A stretch of 64,000 bases of DNA from Cotesia glomerata. Lineage: Eukaryota > Arthropoda > Insecta > Hymenoptera > Braconidae. Below, in pieces: positions 37,624 to 48,964 of this stretch. The position numbers were made by a program, and so were the translations under genes. How positions within the stretch are numbered: the stretch's first letter is position 1; each line of letters begins with the position of its first letter. Below the pieces are notes generated by a model. The model worked only from the letters and a program-made list of their open reading frames with translations. It did no database searches and was not told where the DNA came from. The stretch is taken from NCBI RefSeq assembly GCF_020080835.1, contig NC_058161.1, positions 16,357,603-16,421,602 of the forward strand, written 5' to 3'.

Positions 37624-37976
37624 CTATTTCAGATCATAAATACCTACATCAGATCATAGAGAACTATATCAGACCAGATCAGATCCTAAATAACTCTATC
37701 AGGCCATAAATAAATATATGAGGTTATAAACAGCTATATCAGATCATAAATGGCTATATCAGATCATATATATAACCGTTTGAAGTCATAAATGACTATA
37801 TTAAGTTATATCAGATCATGAATAGCCATATAGGGCTATTTCAGATTATAAATAGCTATATTAGATCATAAATAGCTATATCAGGCCAAATCAGATCCTA
37901 AATAACTATATCAGGCCAAAAATGGCTATATTAAGCCATACTAAATCATAAATAATTATACTAGGTTATATTAGGT
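37200..37976. repeat. degenerate ATAAATAGCTATATCAGATC array, left part
   Basis: Loosely tandem units of about 20 bp (CATAAATAGCTATATCAGAT and variants such as GGTCATA, GGCTATA) interrupted by an (AT)n run. It continues past the MITE at 37979. Confidence 0.9.
37545..37619. repeat. (AT)n microsatellite
   Basis: About 75 bp of pure AT inside the CTATATCAG array. Confidence 0.97.
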
Positions 37977-37978
37977 TA

Positions 37979-38179
37979 CACAGAAAAAAATTTTTCATCA
38001 TTATGTAGAGTGTTAAAATTTGTGTGTTGAATATTACACTCTAGTGTGTAGAATTTAACATTCTCATGTGTTGATTTAATGATTTAACACCTTAGAATGT
38101 TAAATTCTACACACTAGAGTGTAATATTCAATACACAAATTTTAACACTCTACACAATGACGAAAAATTTTTTACTGTG
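37979..38179. mobile_element. 201-bp fold-back MITE with TA target duplication
   Basis: Arms of about 90 bp: CACAGAAAAAAATTTTTCAT at the left pairs with the right end ACGAAAAATTTTTTACTGTG, and inner parts (GAGTGTTAAAATTTGTGTGT) pair almost perfectly. TA flanks both ends (37977-37978, 38180-38181). The CTATATCAG array resumes on both sides, so it is an insertion. Confidence 0.88.
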
Positions 38180-38181
38180 TA

Positions 38182-38311
38182 TATATATGGCTATTTCAAG
38201 TCATAAATAGCTATATTAAGCCATATTATATCATAAATAATTCTATCAGGTGCTATTAGCTCATATATAGCCATTTCAGGACATAAATAGCTATATCAGG
38301 TCATAAAATAA
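38182..38311. repeat. CTATATCAG array, right part
   Basis: TCATAAATAGCTATATCAGG units resume after the MITE. Confidence 0.85.
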
Positions 38312-38640
38312 TTTTCGTCCTAGGCGGACGTATGGGGGTTTTTACGCGCAGACGACACTTAATTTGTAATTGATATGCGTACGCGCCAGTATCTACTGGG
38401 CTGTATAGAACTTTATACAGTCGAGGACAATGTCACGCAAGTGTCACCAATCTCTATACAGCCGAGTAGCTTACGTTTCAACTTTCATTTTAAATTAAAA
38501 AGCGCACCTTTGACTAACTTCAAGACTTTCATGTATTTTTATTTAGAGGATTAGAGGGTTATGGCGTCGTATGTTATTTATTTCTAAATTGAGTATCCCC
38601 TGCACGTAAAAACCCGCATACGTCTGCCATAGGACGAAAA
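38312..38640. mobile_element. 329-bp element with terminal inverted repeats of about 35 bp
   Basis: Left end TTTTCGTCCTAGGCGGACGT; the right end read in reverse gives TTTTCGTCCTATGGCAGACG. Both continue into GTATG(G/C)GGGTTTTTACG. The interior also holds an inverted pair (GGCTGTATAGA / TCTATACAGCC). No protein is encoded; target duplication unclear. Confidence 0.8.
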
Positions 38641-38645
38641 ATTTT

Positions 38646-38808
38646 TTAAGCACCATGGGCAAGCCACGCGCAAATACGGTCTCGGCGATAATTATTTGCA
38701 GCAGGGATATAAAACCTCGGCCCTATCGGGCCTCAGCCTTATACTAACTCTGCTGAATATATTTATCACCTCGACCGTATTGGCGCATGGCTCGCCCAAG
38801 GTACATAA
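38646..38808. repeat. 163-bp fold-back sequence next to the previous element
   Basis: The left arm TTAAGCACCATGGGCAAGCC and on through ATACGGTCTCGGCGAT is mirrored by the right arm GACCGTATTGGCGCATGGCT and CGCCCAAGGTACATAA. The interior (CTCGGCCC / GGGCCTCAG) also folds. Nearly the whole segment can form one hairpin. Confidence 0.8.
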
Positions 38809-38938
38809 ATAACTATTCTCACAGTATAGCATAAAAGTTTGGAAAATCCAAATTCACATGCCTGAAGCGCTCATGGTTTATATAAAATTAAATATTTGTT
38901 TATTTATTTTAAACTTCCCAAGTACAGTAATTATTTAT

Positions 38939-39492
38939 GATGCAAATAAAACGCCCTCTCGTGTTCCGTTATATCAACTACTTACAAGTCGATACGCACA
39001 CATACGTTGTGTCGGTCGCAGAGTCACTGTGAAAACTCTGTTTACTAAAAAAATAAACATATGGCCGACCAAAATGGGAAAATTCGGTGCGTGAATGTCA
39101 ATCAAAATGTTTTAATTACAACTAAACGAAGCAATATCAAGCTTTGACATTAAATAGAGTTCTTCATTAAAGTTTAATGACAGGGCTGAAAACAAATGAG
39201 TCCTAAAATTGTATATATTTTTAGTTATCTTGACCACACCATCATATTTTCATAGTTATTTCCACTATAAGTTTTAAAAAGCGGGGTTTTCCACTAAAAT
39301 TAATAATTAATTTACTAAACAGTGTTTTTAATTAGTTCATTAATCATTCTTCTTACCACCAGTGTATTTTTTTTAAACATTTGTACGAGAATTATGGATT
39401 AAAAATACAATTTCTCTTGACGAGATAGGAAACTTGATTTTTAGGCCCCAGTAGAGCTATGCCTTCGTGCGATCGTGCTTAAGACATGCAAT
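38939..39492 (+). repeat. inverted-duplicate unit, copy B (554 bp)
   Basis: Reverse-complement partner of 30523-31081. Its + strand frame holds NKTPSRVPLYQLLTSRYA and KINIWPTKMGKF, differing from copy A by a few mostly conservative changes, then stops soon after GKF because of a small length difference. Confidence 0.88.
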
Positions 39493-40530
39493 ATTAAAAA
39501 AAATAAATCCTACAAACAATATTTTTCTTCTGTCACTCTATTTTTTTTCGTATTTTTCCCATGATAATTTTCTGAGTTTCTTTATTTATTTACATTTTTA
39601 TTGTTTGTCTTCCACTGAAATTTTTTGTTGCGGCAAATGTTACAGGAGCACAAAGGTAAAAAAAACCGCAATGGAAATGGGAATGGTAACCGAGAAAACA
39701 AAAGTGTAAGGACATAAAACGAACACATCGGACATGCATACATGAGTGCACTTGTGAATTTACGATGCTGCAGTTTAATTAACCCCCCCCCCCCTCGAGG
39801 TCACGCTTCCTGGTCTACCTATTCGCGATAATTAAGGAATACGCGATACACGATACACGTAAAATTAATCTACTATATACCTATTCTGTAATTTCGAAGT
39901 GAAAAAATTTAAATAACAATTACATAAATGAAAAAATTTTTTTTAATTAATTATACTTTCTCTTACCCTTCCTTGCTTTTACTTCAATAAAATTTATTTT
40001 TCCCTTATTTTGTTGAATATATATCGATCCTCCGAATTGTTGAATATTTATTAACCCAAAAAAGTATATAAATCTTAACTTCACACTTGCCTGATCATTT
40101 TAATTGCATTTAGTCGAGTGTGTGTTGAGATTACACCAAAAATTATCTCCCTCGTTTTATTAAACATCAGCCCCAGGGCATTGGATTCTCTTTACCCCCC
40201 TCCCACTCCTCTTATCAGTTTTCACGATGACACACACCCGAATAAAAGAGAGACAAGGTACATCAATAACAACCCCTTTCTCATTACAACTATCTTTATA
40301 ATAATAATAATAACAATAAATTTCCGATAGCCCGGGGTGTTGGAAAAATAACTTTCTCATGAATATTTTTCCCTTTGCCGGTGAATTATTTCGGGAAACA
40401 AATTAAAATGCTAAAAAGTTACCGAATTAATTACTCGGCTTGCTCAGGTCATGTAATTATCATCTTGTCTTATAATATAACTCGTAGTTATTATTTTTTT
40501 TTCATCAAAAAAGGTGCCTCTCCATTTTGA
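39493..40530. other. no gene seen; poly-C tract at about 39783-39794
   Basis: AT-rich with a C run (12 bases) followed by CTCGAGG. A few short open frames, none supported. Confidence 0.45.
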
Positions 40531-40714
40531 TAATTAAAGCCTGTAGTTGCTTTCTAATTGAATTGTTGAATAAATTTGCAAAAAAAATTTTTTAAAAAGA
40601 CCTTTTTTACCGGAGATACAGAGAAAATAAACTTCGTCGCCATATTGTTGTGGGTAAGTGTGTTTATTAGATGCAATGCGAAGATTTCGGGTTCGATTTC
40701 CGCTAAGAATTTTT
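40531..40714 (+). repeat. tRNA-3'-half repeat, copy 2
   Basis: TTGAATAAATTTGCAAAAAA, CCTTTTTTACCGGAGATACA, CATATTGTTGTGGG, then TTTCGGGTTCGATTTCCGC and a short T run. It is abutted by the AGCGGGAAGTT repeat. Confidence 0.78.
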
Positions 40715-41085
40715 AACTTCCCGCTAAGAAAATTGAAAATTTTCAAAAATCGGGAAGTTATTGGTTTTACCCCGTTTTTTAACGGTTAAACCGATTTCAT
40801 CACGGTTGGTGCCATTCGAAAGGGCTTGGCCAAACTTAGATTTTGGATACAATTTGGACTGTTTCGGACCGATGGATTTCAAAAAATCTAAAAAAAACTG
40901 TAAAAAAAAATTTTTTCAAAAGTGGTTTTTTTGGAATAACTTTTAAACGGCTTAATCAATCAACTCCAAAAACTAATCAGCTCTTAACATAAAAAAACCA
41001 CGTCGATTGCCGCTAATCCGGTCAAAATCAGTTGATTCGTTCGAGAGATATCGTGCAGGAAAGAAAACCCAAAAAAGTGTTTTAA
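40711..41085 (-). repeat. AGCGGGAAGTT repeat, inverted shorter copy
   Basis: AACTTCCCGCTAAGAAAATT through GGTTGGTGCCATTCGAAAGG and AACTAATCAGCTCTTAACAT to GTCAAAATCAGTTGATTCG; it lacks the microsatellite segment of 34868-35413. It sits exactly between two tRNA-3'-half repeats. Confidence 0.85.
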
Positions 41086-41274
41086 CAATTAAAACCTACA
41101 GTTAGTTTCTAATTATATTGCTTATTAAATTTGCATAAAAAATTTTTTAAAAATACCATTTTTCACCAAAGATATAGCCAAAAATAACTTTAATAACATA
41201 TTGTCGTAACTAATTATATTTTTGGTGTGTAAAGCGGAGGTCCCGGGTTCGATTCCTGGCAAGATTTTTTTTTT
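41086..41274 (+). repeat. tRNA-3'-half repeat, copy 3
   Basis: AATTAAAACCTACAGTTAGT, TAAATTTGCATAAAAAATTT, TTCACCAAAGATATAGCC, then GCGGAGGTCCCGGGTTCGAT and TCCTGGCAAGA followed by T10. This copy has the best T-arm (CCCGG GTTCGATTC CTGGC). Confidence 0.8.
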
Positions 41275-41939
41275 CTATCGACAATAACGATAATTGAACT
41301 AGGATATTTAAAACAACGTAACAAATTTTGTAAACATGAAACTTTATTACGGTGAAAAGTTATTAAACAAGTTAACAGATTACTAAACTGAAAACATAAT
41401 TACCGTAGTTAAATACCAAACTCGGAAAATTTTCTTCCCCGGAAAAAATACTCACAACAGCTCTAGTACTTTGTTGCACATCAAATGCAATATTATTATT
41501 ATTATTTAATAGGTAGATCGGAAAGTTATAGAACGTTTCATTTTATAAATTGTAATATTAGTTGTAGCGTAAACTCCCTCGTAAAAGTGACTCGTTATTT
41601 GTCGAGTTAGAGGCGTCTGACTCAGTAGAGACCGCCAGAATCTCCTTAGCGTATTTTGTCTCTCTCTTAGTTTTGTCGCAGGCGATTTTACTGGAGTCAC
41701 AGGATTTATTTCTGTCTCCGTCTAGTCGCTTACACTCAAAAGCTTTAACACATTTTCCGTGATGACGGAAGTGTTGCCACTCGGTTTCATCTCAGCAACC
41801 GCAAATACGATCGACGTGTCGGGGTAGTGTTAAGTGTTGGCAAACTTTTCTCGTCAATTTATACGCGACAACTTTCACAACAAGACTTACAATATTTTCG
41901 TTTATTTGCTATTTCATTTATAAAATTCGACTTCCGGGT
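41275..41939. other. no gene seen
   Basis: Unique-looking sequence, GC-richer at 41570-41860. No exon supported. Confidence 0.45.
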
Positions 41940-42240
41940 TTTTTAAGGTGGAAATTGAATTTTTTGGATGTTTTTCTGTGGAGACCTTGGGGACACTATG
42001 ATACGTTAATTTATAAAAAATGAATTAAATCAGTTGAGTAGTTTCCGAGTTATAATCATTTAAAAATTGGGGTACACCTCAAAAAGCGGCAGCAGGAAAA
42101 GTTTTATTGAAGTTTAGGGGTTAAGGGTTGGAAATAGGGAAAAATCATAAGAGACCTTTTTTGTAGGGAATTCAATTTTTCAAGAATAAGATATCTTGCA
42201 AAAAATCGCTAAAATCAAAATTTCAAAAGTTATGGCTAAA
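41940..42240 (+). repeat. copy of the 7.3-kb repeat family
   Basis: GGGGACACTATGATACG, GGGGTACACCTCAAAAAGCG, AGGGGTTAAGGGTTGG, CTTTTTTGTAGGGAATTCAA in the same order as at 7.3 kb. A further fragment lies at about 42830-42960. Confidence 0.75.
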
Positions 42241-43084
42241 AAATAAAAAAGTCAGCGTATCAGTGAAAATGAAAATAATTAAAAATCAATTGCGAAATAA
42301 AATTATTAAACTAACAATATTACCCGTAAAAATCTTGAGAGCGTACTTTCAGTGTTTATCCAAACAATAAATGCCTTTCCTAACCGACGAGACGATTTCC
42401 CTCGGGAAGTAGATCGAAAAATTGAGAATAGTAGGAAGGAAATGAAGACAGGCTGAGAGCAAACACAAAGCGAGATTGGACACCCTCACTTTTTTTAGCT
42501 CTCAACATACCTACACTTCACAGGATAAAAATAAAAATGATAATAAAACCCGGTAAAGTTTCGGCTGAGATCCCCAGCATAGGATCAACTCTGGCTTTTA
42601 AAGCACGATTATCCCGCCCTCTGTCGTCCGCGTCCCCGAACACTTTTTCTCGCTCGCTCGCGCCTTAAATTAGGTTTACCTTAGCTCTTACCTAAAAAAT
42701 ATGTTTAACTTTTCCCTTTTATCCTCACACTTTCAAGATTTTACGACAATTTTTGAAAAATCTATTATTATCATTGCTGAGCTTTAGTCTTATGAACGTA
42801 TTAAAATTTCAAATTTAAATTTCATCTAAACGGTATAAAATACATAAAAATTGAAAAGGACTTTTTTTGTAGGAAATTTAAATTTTTACAATCAAGATTT
42901 ATCATCTTTTTTTTAATCTTCAATATTTATATCATAACTTTGATTTTAAACTTTTCTTAACTTATAGCCTAATCAAACACGCTCATGAAATCTTATTTAA
43001 CACAATTTATAATAAAACTTTAAACAAAATAATAATTATTATTATCGTTATTAGTGTTCTCATCCATAATTTGTAATATAATTC
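42241..43084. other. no gene seen
   Basis: 42370-42690 is unique with moderate GC. The rest is repeat debris. Confidence 0.45.
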
Positions 43085-43421
43085 AAACGGTTCTTATTTT
43101 CAGGATATTTAGCTGTTGTATCTTGGAGATTGATTTGGACGGGTGTAATTTTATTATATTTTATATTGTAAAATTTATATAAATTTTATTTTAATACTCT
43201 AGTTCATTAATAATTGTTAAATTGTTGAGTATTAAAAGTAGTGTGATATGATACTAACAACAAAAAGAAGGTTAAGTCGATTAAATGCCGATATTATTAT
43301 ACATAAATTTAACAATTGATGTTTGTAATTGAGCACCTGAGGAAGCTGCGAAAGTGGCGAAACGTTGTATGAAAATTAAATAAACATCAAGTATTAAATA
43401 TCCTGAAAATAAGAACCGTTT
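43085..43421 (+). mobile_element. 337-bp element with 27-bp perfect terminal inverted repeats and a hammerhead-like core
   Basis: The left end AAACGGTTCTTATTTTCAGG and on to ATTTA is exactly mirrored at 43395-43421. Near the right end, 43337-43363 reads CTGAGGA, a hairpin GCTGC-GAAA-GTGGC, then GAAAC: the conserved order of a hammerhead ribozyme core (CUGANGA, stem II, GAAA), with one extra A between the first box and stem II. Such cores are known from Penelope-like elements and related retroelements; linking this one to them is inference. No protein is encoded. Confidence 0.72.
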
Positions 43422-44250
43422 TAATTATTATTATCAATTTATTATTTCTACAAGGTCTACAATGTACAAAACTAAAAAGGACATTGTCAAGATGGCCGCG
43501 AGTATGATAGTTAGATATATAAACGAATGAACGCGACATGCCTGGAGGGTAAAACGTGCTTTTATCCCGAAAATTCCATCCTCGTTTCGACGATTAACCA
43601 CCGTCATTTATATATATACAATTTAATGTTAACAGAGGACCAAAGTGGAAAGGGAAGATTTTGAGCCTTCGTTAATGCAACGAGCGAGACGGCCAGAAAT
43701 GAAAAATAATAAAAAAAAATGGCAAAAAACTAGTAGAGTTACGTAGAAGGGGAAGGAAGTCACGATATTCGGAATTTAGTGAGAATACGCGACCAAAGGA
43801 ATGTCTCTCTTATAAAATATCTTTTATCTTAGTTGTTCCACCCCGGGGCTGAGGTTACCTGCCATAAACTCCCTCTTCATTCCTTTTAACGTCAACTTTA
43901 TTATAGCAAGCCCCAAGCTATACTTCATGTATTTATATGTTTTATATTTTATATATAAATATGTAATATATGAACTTTTATTCGAAGACGAGGACGGAAA
44001 ATCGGAAATTAGTCGAGTAGTAACATAGGATAGTTATTTTCGATAGTTTAAACTTTATCTATATGTACATATACGTAGAATTTTTTTATATTTTTAAATA
44101 TTAATTACTTACAATGCATGAAAATATCCAGATTGAGTATAAATGATAAATTTAAACAATTGTAAGATTCATAGTCAAGTGCAGAGCTGATATATGTTCT
44201 GAAAAAACTGATTAAAGCGAAAGTGATATTCGAAGAAGGAAAGAAGAAAA
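43422..44250. other. no gene seen
   Basis: 43440-44030 is unique and somewhat GC-richer. No exon supported. Confidence 0.45.
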
Positions 44251-44785
44251 AAGTTTAGAAAATCCAAAAGTGCACGCCTCATAATCTCATTTTCCATAAT
44301 AAAATTAATTAAAATAAAATACAAATACTTTTAAATAAGTATTAATTTGAATAAAAAAAGTACAAATACTTTTAAACAACGATAAGTGGATTTTAGTTTA
44401 TTGCGAATTATAATTAAACTACATTAAATTAGACCGTGATCTTCGAAAGGACTTAGTTTTGGACAATACTGAAGCGTTTAAAAAAAAATGAACTTGATCA
44501 GTTGTTTTTCGGCAGTTATCGTGACCACGCCAGTTTCCATACATACATTAGACACACGGACGTCCCCGGAATAATTTTTTAAACATTTTTTTTACTTATT
44601 TAAAAAGCAAAATGTCTTTTAAAAATTCATGTTTTGAAACTAGTGTTTTTCCATGACATTTATGGGTAAATATTGTTCTACAAGTGCGATAGAAAATAAA
44701 TAGAGACAATTTCAGTTCAAAAAATCACTTGATTTTTGCAAAGCGAGAGTAGAGTACCACCTCCGCTTCGCTTATAAGGCGTACA
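44251..44785 (-). mobile_element. non-autonomous element, inverted sibling of 55845-56673
   Basis: Ends TGCACGCCTCATAA at the left and TTATAAGGCGTAC at the right. The interior (CCGTGATCTTCGAAAGGACT, GGCAGTTATCGTGACCACGC, CATGACATTTATGGGTAAAT, GTTCTACAAGTGCGATAGAA) matches 56.1-56.6 kb on the opposite strand. Confidence 0.82.
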
Positions 44786-45044
44786 AAAAGAAAATTAATG
44801 GAGGTAAATCATTCGAAGTTTTGAGATTTTGAAATTTTCAAATTTTTGTAACGATTGAATTGCAAGGTTGTTAAATTTCTGAAAGATCTTTCGGTTTTGG
44901 TAAGAATTCAAAAAATTGAGAGATCAATTTCGAAGATTATAGCAAAAATAACAAAAATTTCGTTTTTTTATAGCCTTCTTTGTTAATTTATAGTTTTCCG
45001 GGTAACTTCAAAACTACTGAACCAAATTAAACAAAAATTCATCA

Positions 45045-45180
45045 GATTGTTATGTACCTAAAGTTCTATGTTAAGAAAAACAATTTGAAATAATTAAAAA
45101 AAATTCAAATTTATTTGAGTTAGCTACTATGTAGATAAACACTTTGAATCAATTAAATTATTTTGAATTGTTTTTCATAA
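45045..45180 (+). repeat. dispersed repeat, partner of 54370-54505 (inverted)
   Basis: ATGTTAAGAAAAACAATTTG, TTTATTTGAGTTAGC and CTTTGAATCAATTAAATTAT are found in reverse at 54.4 kb. Confidence 0.75.
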
Positions 45181-45592
45181 AATAAAAGATAACACTTCAA
45201 CAAAATCAGTCAATTAATTTAAAAGTTACATTAACAAAAAAAAATCAAAAAAGCCAAAAAAAAAATAAGAAGTTTTTCTGGATTTTTATCTAGAATCTCA
45301 TAATAGCTTTCTATAATGTTAAAATATTCTTTTTCCATCGTACATTTTTCCACTTTTCCACTTTTCCACTCTACCACTTTTCTCAACCCCTTACTTTATA
45401 ACTAAGAGATGCTCTAGCTCGCCCGAGGGCATACGAGCTCACTGTCCAGATTTCCTCTATTTTACCGCTAAAATTACTTTCATATACAATAATAATAATA
45501 AAAATTATAATTACTATCGTAATTATAATTGTAAATATATAAAGAGACGTAAGTTTAACTTAAAATAAAAAAATAATTTATTTTTGCCGCAG

Positions 45593-45672
45593 GTCCACAA
45601 GGAGAGCCAGGACCTCCAGGAAAGCGGGGCAAGAAGGGCAAAAAAGGCGACGCTGGAGAACCTGGTCCACCT
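45593..45672 (+). CDS. collagen exon 1 of those visible
   Basis: The acceptor is tttttgccgcag and the donor is gtaagt. The exon starts with the last 2 bases of a split Gly codon and ends in phase 0. It encodes PQGEPGPPGKRGKKGKKG followed by DAGEPGPP. The basic patch KRGKKGKKG could bind heparan sulfate (inference). The split codon proves at least one more exon upstream. Confidence 0.93.
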
Positions 45673-48600
45673 GTAAGTTTTTTTTTTTATTAAAATTTAT
45701 TGTGAAAAATTAAAAAAAAAACTAACTTGATCTAACCTTAAAATAAAAAATAAAAAAAGATTTTTAAGCATGAAAATTTAAGTTTGCATGGTTTTTTTTG
45801 TGTTGACTAATTTAATTGGTTTACCCAAATTTTTCCAGGGTGTTGCAGGGACTCCTGGCAAGAATGGTTTTCCGGTAGTGTTTTTTTTTCGTTTTTATTT
45901 AATCCTCTTTTGGCTTTGTTGCTTCTTTCTTCTCTTTTTTACTTTACTTTAATTTAATTCATTTTGATTCATTGACTTTTAACCAGTGGGTCTTTTCACT
46001 CCCTCCCTACCCGAAGTATTTTTGGTTAAAATTACTAACCTAGAAAAAAAAAATTGAATGATTGGTTAGGAAATTTGAAAATAAAGGAAAATATAATGAA
46101 ATTTCAGGGAAACAAGGGCGACAAAGGAGACGCTGGCTCGACGGTAAGGAACTTACAGATTTAGTAGCCGCCTGTTCCTTTATTTTGGTTATTAGTCCTT
46201 TTATTTTGATTTTATCGAAAAATTGCTGGGACAAAGTTAATTGAAAATTTAGAGATATACAGAAAAAGTCTCTTATGATATTTTGAAAAAATTGATATTT
46301 TTTAAGTTATTGAGGTTTAATTTATATGGTATAAATTCGGTGATTTGTAGCGAAAATGATAGTTTTGGTTATTTCTTGAGGGTAGCTAGGAGATTTTTCA
46401 TTTTAGAACAAAGTTGCAAAGAACTTTTTTGTAAGAACTTTTAAGGGCTACAAAAAAGGTCTATAAAATTTCAAAAAAATGTTGAAATGTAAATTCAAAA
46501 CATTCTTTATGCTATTATTTACGGAAGTTCGAGCGAATCTAATGTAAAAAATAATTTCCAACTTTGAGCTTTGAAATTAAGTATACGTATAAATAAATAC
46601 GTCATTTATTTAATCCCAAAATTTTAAAAAGATTCACCGTTTAGTTATTCAAATATTAAATTTTAAAAATCACATATTTTATCTCCTTATACACGGGCTC
46701 TTATGGCGGACAAACTTTTGTCGAGACTTTAATTATTTTTTTCAATATTAACCTCCCAACTTTAACAGATAAAAAACTCTACACAAGAAACTTGGATTAT
46801 TGCAAAATATAAAAATAATTTAATAATAATAGATTACCGATATAATTTTTGAAATATTTAAAGTCAAATTTTATGTTTGCAACTCGTTTATCGTCAGCCA
46901 TTTATTCGAATAAAGATTTGACAACATCGCGTCAACAGCTGAGAAAAAAGAAAAGGATAGAAATATAGTTACAGAGAGAGAAATGTTTAACTCACACACT
47001 CATCCACGTCTCCGTTAAGAGTATAATCAAGCGCGCTATTGCCAAATCTGTTTATTTTTTCCGGCAAGTAATAAATACCAAAGTCATTTTATTACTCTAC
47101 TTTATTAAATAAGTCAAAATCATCAATTATTACATTGTTTAACCCTTTAATGTTCGGCCTTGAATCCCCACTCTTAATTCGAGTCATATGTCTTTTTCTT
47201 TAAGTGAGAGAGCTATAGTTTTTTTCTTGGAGAGGGGGCCAGAAAAGTAGTAGAAAGGGACGCATGGACACACTACTACAACTAAACCGTCTTTCACACA
47301 ACCACATAACGGTCTATGATTGGCTCTCTCCCCTAACAGCTCACACTGAGATTCATTGCGCTTCCAGAACATTAAAGGGTTAAATTATTTTAAATTAAAA
47401 TAAAGAATTTTGACGAATATTGGGAAGGCTAAAATTAAAAAAAAATTTTAACATTATTTTGACTCATTAGTTACGCTCGAACTTCCTTAATTATACGAAT
47501 ATACTTATTAAGATTCATTCAAATACACACATTAATACACATACACATACCTGTAATCAAACTTTCTTTAATCTTGTTATACTTAGTATTTTTAAAGTTA
47601 CAAGCAAAATATAAGGTACAAATACGGTGATTTTTAGCAAAAATGATAGTTTTTTTCGTGTTTTATAGATATTAACTACACGGAAAAAAGAAAACAGAAA
47701 TAATTATAGTATAAAATGTAAAATCGGTCCCGTCGTAATCAAAACTAGAAAAATTACAGTTCGAAATAACATTTTTCTAAATTCAAACTTTGAATGTTAA
47801 TTTTCAGAGCTTTCAATGTAAACATTACACTTTACAATGTAATTCTTATAAAATCTGTAATAATTACAATCTGAAACTGTAATTTTTCCAGTTTTTATCA
47901 CGGAGCGCCACGTTACATTATGTACTGTAATTTTTCGAGTTTTCTTTTTTCCGTGTAAAATTTTGATTTTTGAAGAAATTTGTCAGAAACTTTTTTTAAG
48001 AAAATTTAAAGAGTTTTTTTGGTTTTTTATAGATAATATTTATATATTATTATAGATATTATCTATATATATTATAGATATTATCTATATATTATATTAT
48101 CTTACAAAAAAGATCTCTTATAAAAATTCGAAAAAACCAATATTTTAAAAGTTACAAACATTTATAAGTAAAAAATTTAGTAATTTATTTAAAAAACGAT
48201 ACTTTCTTTTATTTTTTATAAACAGTTAGTAGAATTTTGATTTTATAAAAAGTTGTTGAGAAATTTTATGTCTGAAATTTTACGGGTTACAAAAAAAGTC
48301 TCTTACAAAAATCCAAAAAACCCCTTATTTACAAAGTTGCATCAACTTTTCTGTCAGTAATCCAACAAAATCAGTATTTTCCTTTTAGTCCTCCGAAATG
48401 CTTCCAAATATCCGAGTTCGCTGTTAATTTCGGTAACGGGTAACAAAAAGGGTTGTTTAAATCCGCGCTTTGACGTTGGCATGCAGTGGACGAGCCACTA
48501 ATGCAATTTCGCCTTCACCGAGCGAATCACGCAACCCCCTCCCCTTCTGCGCTCTATTTGTGTCTTTTGCAAACTAACCCTTCCGTAGAATCCCCCCCCC

Positions 48601-48933
48601 CCTCTTCATCCTGATAGCCGTTAGCTTTTCATACGGCACGGTTTATTCCATTCTCTGGAATAAACCCTCTCCATTTGCATTCCCCCTCCCCGGAACTAAT
48701 ACTGACTATCTCTTTTGGCGTTCAATTCGCGGTCTACCCAAAATCAAATTTCGGTAATCTTGTGAGCGTTAGCTAATACCTAACCTGGCGTCTATCCTTT
48801 TCCCGACGTCCCTTTCTCGATTTCGTGATATCTGTAAATCCAATTGCAGTCCTATTAAACTTTATTAACGTCCGCTAAACTTTGTTATATTAAATCGTGT
48901 TTTCATTAATTTACCCTGAATTATTGTTATTAA

Positions 48934-48964
<31 letters not shown>

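Noticed and set aside
41220..41274. Intact tRNA gene ending at 41264
   Set aside because: Only the 3' half (T arm) looks like a tRNA; no acceptor or D arm pairs upstream, and the upstream body is shared with two other repeat copies.
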